Below are positions 6,307 through 12,036 of a stretch of DNA of 12,036 nt, piece by piece. The stretch is from assembly GCA_964413425.1 (NCBI GenBank), contig CAYPST010000124.1, positions 1-12,036 of the forward strand. Direction: 5' to 3'. The notes beneath the pieces were generated by a model. The model worked only from the letters and a program-made list of their open reading frames with translations. It was not told where the DNA came from and did not search any database. The DNA comes from DATFLS01 sp964413425 (GTDB taxonomy: Bacteria > Fidelibacterota > JAANXI01). Each line of letters starts with the position of its first letter. Positions within the stretch are counted from its first letter, which is position 1. The translations under genes were made by a program, and so were the position numbers.

Positions 6307-7083
6307 ATGCATTACTTTGATATTTTTGTTCTTGTCATCGTGGGACTATTTGCGCTGGCGGGGACCAGGCGCGGACTGGTTGAAGAGCTCCTGAAGATCA
6401 TTGGGCTGGTCGCTGCAATTCTGATCGCAATTAGTTATGTGCACATAGTGGCCGCGAAATTAGCGGCCATGTTCGATTCATCGCCGGAGAAACTCACTGT
6501 CATCAGCTTTATCCTCATTATTCTGGTAGTCATGTTCGGTATTAAACTATTTACGGAGCTTCTGAAGCGTTTTCTTCGTTTCAGTATGTTAGGATGGGCG
6601 GATCGGGCGGGTGGCGCAATCTTCGGTGCGGTCAAAGCCACCATCCTTCTCAGTTTGTTACTCTGGGGATTGCTGCTGCTCCCGGTGGAACGCTATACCA
6701 GTGATCTGGAAACAAATACCGAAACTTACTCTATCATCCTGGGAGTCGCTCCCACCATTTATGATGGCATTGTTAAGGTCTTCCCGGATGCCCGGTACTT
6801 TATCCATCGGATGGAAAAATACCTGCCCGTGAGCGGGGAGCGCACCTCCTTTGCCCGATTCAACAGGGACACTCCCCTCGACCGGCTCGAAGAGTTACTC
6901 GGTGACGAAGTTGATCCGGAAGTGTTGCGCGATTTCTCGAAGGAGAAAGTGCAGGAGCTGTTGGAAAGTCCGGAACTGCTGGAGGAATTGAGGCGTAGGC
7001 TGAAACGACAGCAGCAGGGGACTGCACCGGAATTGCACAATGATCAACAACAGCCGAGAAGGAAAGTCTCACACGTTTATTGA
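6307..7083 (+). CDS. cvpA: CvpA-family inner-membrane protein
   Basis: 258 residues: four predicted membrane segments in the first half (about 5-20, 27-46, 62-84 and 98-125), then a charged cytoplasmic tail ending in an acidic/arginine-rich helix (about 195-240). The N-terminal pattern DIFVLVIVGLFALAGTRRGL and the GxxxGAVKA stretch near 103 are typical of CvpA/colicin V production family proteins. In enterobacteria CvpA is linked to colicin V export and envelope stress tolerance; its molecular function is not settled. The tail is longer than in the roughly 160-residue E. coli protein. GGATAGG (6291-6297) is a fair ribosome site for the ATG at 6307. The stop codon overlaps the mutS2 start (TGATG), so the two are translationally coupled. 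CvpA next to MutS2 is a recurrent arrangement in bacteria. Confidence 0.88.
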   Translation: MHYFDIFVLVIVGLFALAGTRRGLVEELLKIIGLVAAILIAISYVHIVAAKLAAMFDSSPEKLTVISFILIILVVMFGIKLFTELLKRFLRFSMLGWADRAGGAIFGAVKATILLSLLLWGLLLLPVERYTSDLETNTETYSIILGVAPTIYDGIVKVFPDARYFIHRMEKYLPVSGERTSFARFNRDTPLDRLEELLGDEVDPEVLRDFSKEKVQELLESPELLEELRRRLKRQQQGTAPELHNDQQQPRRKVSHVY

Positions 7084-9473
7084 TGAACTGGCAGGAAGAT
7101 GCATTCGAAGACCTGGGATATACCAAAATCCGGGAATTCATTGCTGAGTATTGTCTCTCTGAATTAGCGAATACCCGGGCCCTCTCCATTCAACCGTATG
7201 AATCCCTCGATCTGATCCGGCAGCGCAGCCGAGGTATCAGCGATTTCGTCGATATCCTGCAACATGATGATCCTTTTCCGCTGCAGCGGGTGGAAGACTG
7301 CAGCGAGGACTTCCGGCACGCTAAGATTGAAAATGCCGTGCTGAAGCCGGAGTCGCTGCTCGCCATTACCCGGATTTTAAAAACCAGCCGGAACTGCCGG
7401 CAGTATCTCAAAGAGCGGGGATCCCGGTACGCAGGATTGATAGAGCTGGTAGATCTCATTACCGCTCACAAGTCCATAGAGAACGCTGTCAGTGACAAAA
7501 TCGACGATTATGGCAAGGTGAAGGACTCCGCCAGTGACAGGCTGCGCAGTATTCGCAAACAGATCATCCGGCAGGAAGCCGCGATTCGGGAGCAGATGGA
7601 ACATCTCACCCGGCAATACGCCGATGCCGGAATGCTCCGGGATGATCGCGCGACCATCCGCGGCGGCCGTCTGGTGGTGCCGGTGAAGCTGGATTACAAA
7701 AATAAAATCCAGGGGATTGTCCATGATCAGTCGTCCAGCGGGCAGACTTTTTTCATCGAACCCATGGCTATTGTTGAGGGCAACAATACACTCAAGGAAC
7801 TGCAGCTGGCGGAGCAGGAGGAGATCGAGCGGATTCTGCGGGAGTTGACTGCTCAGGTGGGCGAGGTGGCGGACGAAATAGCCGTGAACCAGGATCAGGT
7901 GGTCAGGCTGGATTTGCTGCATGCCATGGCTCGATACGCCATGGAGATCGACGCGGTGCCTCCCGTTGTGTCCACCGACCAGCGGATTGACATGAAGGGA
8001 GCCAGAAATCCGGTGTTGATGCGGACCAAAGAAGTGGTTCCCAACGATATTATCTTTGGAAACGGTGACCGTATCATTTTAATTACCGGCCCCAATGCCG
8101 GCGGAAAAACCGTCACCCTGAAAACCGCCGGATTGCTGGTACTCATGGCTCTTTCCGGGCTGCACATTCCCGCATATGAGGGTCCGGTGATTCCCCTAAT
8201 GGATGCCATTTACATCGATATCGGTGATCGGCAGTCCCTCGAACAGGATCTCTCTACCTTCTCATCGCATGTGGGTCGGATATCACAGATTATGGAGCAG
8301 GCCACCGGCGAAAGTCTGGTATTACTCGATGAATTGGGCACCGGGACCGACCCCACCGAAGGCGCCGCTCTGGCGAGAGCTATCCTGGAGCGTCTGCTGG
8401 AAACGGGATTGCTGGCCATCGCCACCACGCACCATGGTGCACTGAAAGCGTTTGCCCATAATACGCAGGGAATTCTCAACGCCGCCATGCAGTTCAACCA
8501 GGAAGATCTTTCACCCACCTATGTCATGCATATCGGCCGGCCTGGCAGCAGCTACGCCCTGGAAATCGCCGGGCGGGTGGGGCTGCAGCCGGAAATTATC
8601 GACGCCGCCCGGCATTATCTGGACTCTTCCAAAGAAGCGCTGGAGGATTTGATCGTCCAGCTGGAGAAACAGGCAGACCAGCTGGAAAAGGAAAAAAACG
8701 AGCATTCTTCCCAGCGGATGAAGTACGAGAATCTGAAGCGCGAGTATGAGACCAAGGCGGAGAAAATCCGGGAAGAGGTGAAGAAAGCGAAACAGACGGC
8801 GGCCCGGGATGCGCAGAAGATCCTGGACGAGAGCTCCCGGAAGATCGAGGAAGCCATCCGGAAAATCCGGGAATCCGAGGCGTCGAAGGAAGCCATCAAA
8901 GAGGCCAAACGAACCGTTGCCGAGCAAAAAGAAAAAGTGGCAGGCATTCAGGAGGAGGTGCAGGAAGAACCGGCCGGAGACGGGGAACCCATAGAAATCG
9001 ACACGTTGCAGGAAGGCGACCTGGTCTACGTCACCCAGTTTAATAAAACCGGCACAGTGGTTGACGAACCAAAAGGTGCCAGCCGCATCTCCGTGGATAT
9101 CGGGGGCATGCGGATGGACGTTCCGGCGGATATGCTCCGGGAACCGGCCGAAGAACAGCGTAAACCATCCCGTGGGAAGAAAAAGTCAGGGGGAACCGGA
9201 ACCCGGGTCCGTCTGGTGGAGGACGGGAAGTCGTCAAACCGGATCGATCTCCGGGGCCAGCGGGTGGACGAAGCCGTAACAAACGTGGACCGGTTTATCA
9301 ATCAGGCGCTGGTGCACGGACTGGAGGAAGTTGAAATTATCCATGGGAAAGGAACCGGGGCGCTGCAGAAAGCCATAGGTGAATATCTGGCCGAACAGAA
9401 ACATGTGAAAAGCCATCGCCTGGGTGAGCTGGAAGAAGGCGGCGCCGGTGTCACTATCGCTACACTTGGGTGA
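7083..9473 (+). CDS. mutS2: endonuclease MutS2
   Basis: A 796-residue DNA-binding ATPase of the MutS2 branch (no mismatch-recognition domain). In characterised members it restrains homologous recombination or acts on collided ribosomes. Order of parts: N-terminal core and clamp region (1-300), ATPase with Walker A GPNAGGKT (336-343), Walker B ending in D416-E417 within LVLLDELGTGTDP, and the TTHHGALKAF switch; a long coiled coil (about 520-640); a KOW-like segment (about 640-690); and a C-terminal Smr nuclease domain with IDLRG (D722) and HGKGTG (754-759), ending at ATLG. All key motifs are intact and length is normal. The ATG at 7083 overlaps the cvpA TGA by one base and is preferred to the in-frame TTG at 7080. 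A four-helix-bundle unit begins four bases after its stop. Confidence 0.96.
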   Translation: MNWQEDAFEDLGYTKIREFIAEYCLSELANTRALSIQPYESLDLIRQRSRGISDFVDILQHDDPFPLQRVEDCSEDFRHAKIENAVLKPESLLAITRILKTSRNCRQYLKERGSRYAGLIELVDLITAHKSIENAVSDKIDDYGKVKDSASDRLRSIRKQIIRQEAAIREQMEHLTRQYADAGMLRDDRATIRGGRLVVPVKLDYKNKIQGIVHDQSSSGQTFFIEPMAIVEGNNTLKELQLAEQEEIERILRELTAQVGEVADEIAVNQDQVVRLDLLHAMARYAMEIDAVPPVVSTDQRIDMKGARNPVLMRTKEVVPNDIIFGNGDRIILITGPNAGGKTVTLKTAGLLVLMALSGLHIPAYEGPVIPLMDAIYIDIGDRQSLEQDLSTFSSHVGRISQIMEQATGESLVLLDELGTGTDPTEGAALARAILERLLETGLLAIATTHHGALKAFAHNTQGILNAAMQFNQEDLSPTYVMHIGRPGSSYALEIAGRVGLQPEIIDAARHYLDSSKEALEDLIVQLEKQADQLEKEKNEHSSQRMKYENLKREYETKAEKIREEVKKAKQTAARDAQKILDESSRKIEEAIRKIRESEASKEAIKEAKRTVAEQKEKVAGIQEEVQEEPAGDGEPIEIDTLQEGDLVYVTQFNKTGTVVDEPKGASRISVDIGGMRMDVPADMLREPAEEQRKPSRGKKKSGGTGTRVRLVEDGKSSNRIDLRGQRVDEAVTNVDRFINQALVHGLEEVEIIHGKGTGALQKAIGEYLAEQKHVKSHRLGELEEGGAGVTIATLG

Positions 9474-9477
9474 TAGA

Positions 9478-9492
9478 AATAGCACGCGGATT
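9478..9492 (+). repeat. outer inverted repeat, left end of cassette 2
   Basis: AATAGCACGCGGATT, perfectly complementary to 9992-10006. Related single copies occur at 5816-5829 (AATAGCACACGGAT) and, in the opposite orientation, at 10162-10207. Confidence 0.85.
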
Positions 9493-9510
9493 TATACTGA
9501 TGAGGTTAAT

Positions 9511-9534
9511 AGTCAAGAGTCAAGAGTCAAGAGT
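9511..9534 (+). repeat. heptamer array, left of four-helix-bundle gene 2
   Basis: Three perfect AGTCAAG units plus AGT. Its reverse complement, ACTCTTGACTCTTGACT, is the pattern found on the other side of the gene. Confidence 0.85.
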
Positions 9535-9552
9535 AATGAATTGAGGTGATAG

Positions 9553-9939
9553 ATGAAGCAGAGTATTAATCATTTTACGGATTTGCATGTTTGGAAATTA
9601 GGAAGAGATCTGAAAAATAAAATATACACATTGACTAAATCGTTACCTATGGAAGAAAAATATAATTTAATTACTCAATTGCGTCGGGCTGGTGTCTCTG
9701 TAACCGCAAATATTGCCGAAGGTTATGGCAGATACCACTTTCAGGAAAATATCCAATTTTGCCGACAGTCCCGGGGATCATTATATGAAATTCAGGATCA
9801 TTTAATTACCTGTCTGGATCAAAAATATATTGACCGGACAATTTTTGATGAGATCTATGATTTATCAATGAACACAATCCGGACACTAGACGGGTACATC
9901 AGATCCATCAACAAACATAAACGAAAGATGGCGCCGTGA
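9553..9939 (+). CDS. four-helix-bundle protein of the S23 / 23S-rRNA-intervening-sequence family (copy 2)
   Basis: 128 residues, full length for the family. Visible landmarks are FTDLHVWKLGRDL (8-20), LPMEEKYNLITQLRRAGVSV (about 31-50) and the signature NIAEGYGRYHFQENIQF (53-69), then two further helices ending in GYIRSINKHKRK. GAGGTGAT (9543-9550) is a strong ribosome site for the ATG at 9553. It interrupts the usual mutS2-dnaG neighbourhood, is AT-richer than both flanking genes and lies within nested inverted repeats, all suggesting acquisition. Its TGA stop is also the first three bases of the right-hand TGACTCT array. Residues 96-128 match the truncated relative at 10010-10111. Role unknown; as a free-standing family member it could be an RNA-binding accessory protein, by analogy with Avd, but nothing here proves that. 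Confidence 0.9.
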   Translation: MKQSINHFTDLHVWKLGRDLKNKIYTLTKSLPMEEKYNLITQLRRAGVSVTANIAEGYGRYHFQENIQFCRQSRGSLYEIQDHLITCLDQKYIDRTIFDEIYDLSMNTIRTLDGYIRSINKHKRKMAP

Positions 9940-9956
9940 CTCTTCTACTCTTAACC
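9937..9956 (-). repeat. heptamer array, right of four-helix-bundle gene 2 (inverted)
   Basis: TGACTCT, TCTACTCT and TAACC, the complement of the AGTCAAG array at 9511-9534. The array begins inside the stop codon of the gene. Confidence 0.75.
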
Positions 9957-9991
9957 ATTGCTGATTTGTGGTTATCCTTTGTTTCCGTGGT

Positions 9992-10006
9992 AATCCGCGT
10001 GCTATT
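9992..10006 (-). repeat. outer inverted repeat, right end of cassette 2
   Basis: AATCCGCGTGCTATT, the exact reverse complement of 9478-9492. The coding remnant at 10010 begins only a few bases after it. Confidence 0.85.
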
Positions 10007-10009
10007 CTA

Positions 10010-10111
10010 ACGATTTTTGGCGAACTATATAATTTATTTATGAATACAGTTTGGAATTTTTATGGTTATATCATATCGATTAAGAAACAGAAGAGCAAAT
10101 TGATCCGATGA
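10010..10111 (+). pseudogene. truncated four-helix-bundle gene, C-terminal 33 codons only
   Basis: Read in the frame starting at 10010 it gives TIFGELYNLFMNTVWNFYGY followed by IISIKKQKSKLIR and a TGA stop. Aligned without gaps to residues 96-128 of the intact neighbour, 17 of 33 residues are identical, including TIF, E, Y, L, MNT, GYI, SI and the spaced lysines, and both stop at the same place. There is no start codon or N-terminal three quarters; similarity ends where the 9992-10006 repeat begins. The divergence shows this is a different family member, not a fresh tandem copy of its neighbour. It was probably cut when the 9478-10006 unit arrived or by later deletion. Confidence 0.85.
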
Positions 10112-10144
10112 CTCTTGTACTCTTGACTCTTTACTCTTAACTAT
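10109..10144 (-). repeat. heptamer array after the four-helix-bundle remnant
   Basis: Units TGACTCT, TGTACTCT, TGACTCT, TTACTCT and TAACTAT. It begins inside the remnant's stop codon, exactly as at 9937, with the same 7-then-8-bp opening but two more units. TTGACT at 10123-10128 resembles a -35 box, though the best -10 partner (TTTAGT, 10146-10151) is weak. Confidence 0.85.
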
Positions 10145-10161
10145 TTTTAGTCTGCGTCATC

Positions 10162-10207
10162 TGTGTGCTATTAAAAACCGTGTGCTATTAAGATCTGCGT
10201 GCAATTA
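10162..10207. repeat. 17-bp direct repeat, three copies, ending at the dnaG start
   Basis: TGTGTGCTATTA (10162), CGTGTGCTATTA (10179) and TGCGTGCAATTA (10196) follow each other at exact 17-bp intervals with variable 5-bp linkers. The last copy is separated from the dnaG ATG by one base. The unit is related to the complement of AATAGCACACGG found elsewhere in the window. Confidence 0.8.
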
Positions 10208-10208
10208 A

Positions 10209-12036
10209 ATGGCTCGAATTCCAGAACATACGATAGAACGGATACGAGAGGCCAATGACATCGTTGATGTGGTGGGGCGGTACGTGCAGCTGCGGCGGCG
10301 GGGACGGAATTACTTCGGGCTCTGCCCGTTTCACCAGGAAGATACCCCCTCCTTCAGCGTGGCGCCTGACAAACAAATTTTTCACTGTTTCGGCTGCGGC
10401 AAGGGCGGGAACGTGTTCTCGTTTCTGATGGAATACGAACGCATCACCTTCCCGGAAGCGGTCAAACGACTGGCGGAGAGCAGCGGCATCTCCCTGCCTG
10501 AAATTTCCTCCGGTAAATCGACCGAAACACCGTCAGTCGGCCCGCTCTACGAAGCCAACGCGTTTGCCATGCGGTTCTTTGAAAAGGCCCTTTATTCGGA
10601 TCAAGGAGAAAAAGCGCTGGCTTATCTGCGCAGCCGGGATTTCTCCGATGACACCCTGAAAGCATTCCGGGTGGGTTTCGCCCCGGACGCCTGGGATTCC
10701 CTGGTCACCTGGGGCCCAAAAAATAATCACGACCTGGAGGCGCTGCACCGGGCCGGACTCGTCTCCCGGCGGAAGGACGGCAGCGGCTTTTACGATCGGT
10801 TCCGCAACCGGATTATGTTTCCCATTATTAATGTGGCCGGACGCGTGGTGGCCTTTGGCGGCCGGGCCATGGACCCGGAGGATTTGGCGAAATACATGAA
10901 CTCCCCGGAATCCCCGATCTACCAGAAACGAAAAATTTTATACGGCCTGCACCAGGCCCGCGATGCCGTCCGGCGGGAAGAGGAAGTCTTTATCGTTGAG
11001 GGCTACACCGATCTCTTGCGGTTGTGGGAACACGCGGTCACCAATGTGGTTGCTGTCTCCGGGACGGCGTTTACGGCGGACCATGCGAAAACCCTCAACA
11101 GATATATCCGAAGAAGTATCCTCTGTTATGACAGCGATACTGCCGGCATCCAGGCCACGCTCCGGGCCGGGAATCTGCTGCTGGAAGCGGGCGTGGAAGT
11201 GCGCTGCATGGCACTGCCGGACGGCCATGATCCTGATTCCTATATTCAGGAGGAGTCAGCCAATGCATTCCGGGCACGGGCCGACGAGGCCGTCTCCCCT
11301 CTGAAATTCCGGGTGGACCGCACTGCCGGGGATCTGGACGATGCTTCCTCCCGGACCGTTTTTATTCGCCGGGCCCTGCGTGATATCGCGGAAATTTCCG
11401 ATGGCCTGGTGCGTGATCTGCAGGTGCAGGAGTTGGCCGAGCTGATGCGGGTGGATGAGCAGCGGCTGCAGCGCGAACTGCGGAAACAGCCGGGCTCCCG
11501 GCGAAGCAGGAGAGAGAGAACGACAGCAGAAAGTACCGCCCAATCGGGTCCTGTCAAATTCACCGGCAACGAGCAGGCGCAGTACGAGCTCCTGAAACTC
11601 CTCCTTTCAGAAGAGGAAGAACTCATAACCTACATCCTAAAGCACATGGACCTGGAGGAATTCACGCACCCCCTGCTCAGAATCGTTGCCCGCCGGTTCA
11701 TTGATATCCTGTCGGAGAGTTCAATTCTGCAGCAGGAGCAGGTGCTGGAACAGTTCGTCGAAGAAGACCTTGAAGATCCCGAGCAAATGCCTGCCGTCCG
11801 GAATCTGATGACAAGAATGCTGTTCGAGATCGACGATGCCGAACAGATGGTCGCCAGAGAAAAGCTGGCCCGGGATTGCCTCAAGCGCCTGGAGCTGGCG
11901 CGGCTGCGGGAGGAAATTGATCGCCTCAATGCCGAACTCAAGGGAGCGGAAAACAGTCGGGAGGAAAGACTGAAACTCCAACAGCAGCGTCAATCATTGG
12001 AAAAAATGAAGCAGGAAATTCAAGCAAAATACCGGT
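10209..12036 (+). CDS. dnaG: DNA primase (partial, 3' end outside window)
   Basis: 609 codons are present and the frame is still open at the right edge, so only the last part of the helicase-binding domain is missing. DnaG lays down RNA primers at the replication fork and is recruited by the DnaB helicase. The N-terminal zinc ribbon is intact: C39, H42, C60, C63 in CPFH...HCFGCGKGG. The RNA-polymerase basic region (YDRFRNRIMFPI, then YMNSPES) and the TOPRIM centre follow, with EGYTD at about 263-267 and DSDTAG at about 308-313 supplying the metal-binding acids. A long charged C-terminal helical region begins near residue 430. An in-frame TAA directly precedes the ATG at 10209, so the start is fixed. 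There is no Shine-Dalgarno; the leader is a 17-bp repeat. rpoD would be expected next. Confidence 0.97.
   Translation, partial: MARIPEHTIERIREANDIVDVVGRYVQLRRRGRNYFGLCPFHQEDTPSFSVAPDKQIFHCFGCGKGGNVFSFLMEYERITFPEAVKRLAESSGISLPEISSGKSTETPSVGPLYEANAFAMRFFEKALYSDQGEKALAYLRSRDFSDDTLKAFRVGFAPDAWDSLVTWGPKNNHDLEALHRAGLVSRRKDGSGFYDRFRNRIMFPIINVAGRVVAFGGRAMDPEDLAKYMNSPESPIYQKRKILYGLHQARDAVRREEEVFIVEGYTDLLRLWEHAVTNVVAVSGTAFTADHAKTLNRYIRRSILCYDSDTAGIQATLRAGNLLLEAGVEVRCMALPDGHDPDSYIQEESANAFRARADEAVSPLKFRVDRTAGDLDDASSRTVFIRRALRDIAEISDGLVRDLQVQELAELMRVDEQRLQRELRKQPGSRRSRRERTTAESTAQSGPVKFTGNEQAQYELLKLLLSEEEELITYILKHMDLEEFTHPLLRIVARRFIDILSESSILQQEQVLEQFVEEDLEDPEQMPAVRNLMTRMLFEIDDAEQMVAREKLARDCLKRLELARLREEIDRLNAELKGAENSREERLKLQQQRQSLEKMKQEIQAKYR

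Larger units (their letters stand above)
9478..10006. mobile_element. candidate repeat-bounded cassette carrying four-helix-bundle gene 2
   Basis: Nested inverted repeats surround a single gene. The outer pair is a perfect 15-bp AATAGCACGCGGATT (9478-9492) and its complement (9992-10006); the inner pair is an AGTCAAG array (9511-9534) and its complement TGACTCT-type array (9937-9956). Total length is 529 bp. There is no transposase and no evident target duplication. The left end starts four bases after the mutS2 stop codon. A truncated relative with the same right-hand array follows directly at 10010. A non-autonomous mobile unit is an inference; accumulation of common extragenic repeats is the alternative. 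Confidence 0.5.

Noticed and set aside
6144..6320. A 58-residue frame overlapping the cvpA start, with a GGAG-like sequence upstream
   Set aside because: Its second half is read through the GC-rich inverted repeat (6234-6260), it has no recognisable similarity and it would overlap cvpA by 14 bp. Kept only as a remote possibility.
4821..9939. 23S rRNA intervening sequence
   Set aside because: The genes belong to the family first found there, but no rRNA sequence surrounds either copy.
10123..10151. Promoter for dnaG within the heptamer array
   Set aside because: TTGACT is a good -35 match, but the only element at 17 bp (TTTAGT) is a poor -10, and TTGACT arises trivially from the repeat unit.

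Overview
All recognisable genes in this window lie on the plus strand, and they read as a bacterial chromosome of moderate GC. The run yqeY - cvpA - mutS2 - dnaG, the plant/cyanobacterial-like glgC, two four-helix-bundle (S23/IVP-type) genes and many short extragenic repeats suggest a member of the FCB assemblage (Bacteroidota, Rhodothermota, Calditrichota, Marinimicrobia or relatives). That placement is an inference from gene content, not a measured phylogeny. | LEFT EDGE (1-855): no convincing gene. Three copies of a block of about 85 bp recur at exactly 135-bp spacing. Each contains a 52-nt imperfect palindrome with a 3-nt loop, and the middle copy carries a paired (compensatory) base change. 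A good sigma-70-type promoter (746-774) precedes the first gene. | METABOLIC GENES (856-4710): an SLC13/DASS sodium-coupled dicarboxylate or sulfate transporter; a small PAP2-like membrane protein; and glgC (ADP-glucose pyrophosphorylase), which follows the PAP2-like gene by 19 bp behind a strong Shine-Dalgarno. | INFORMATION-PROCESSING RUN (5365-12036): yqeY (with its own promoter), a 498-bp repeat-rich gap, cvpA and mutS2 coupled by a TGATG overlap, a 735-bp gap holding a four-helix-bundle gene, and dnaG, which runs off the right edge. | REPEAT-BRACKETED UNITS: both four-helix-bundle genes sit inside inverted repeats. The first (4821-5201) lies between oppositely oriented heptamer arrays (TTGGCAG-type, 4711-4766 and 5239-5301). 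The second (9553-9939) lies between inverted heptamer arrays (AGTCAAG / TGACTCT) and a perfect 15-bp outer inverted repeat (9478-9492 and 9992-10006). Directly after it is a previously unmarked fragment (10010-10111) encoding the last 33 residues of another family member, followed by the same TGACTCT array. This layout suggests a small repeat-bounded cassette that inserts just after stop codons, and it is the most interesting signal here. | OTHER: heptamer arrays also sit directly on the stop codons of the transporter gene and glgC, and a 17-bp repeat in three copies runs up to the dnaG start codon, which has no Shine-Dalgarno.
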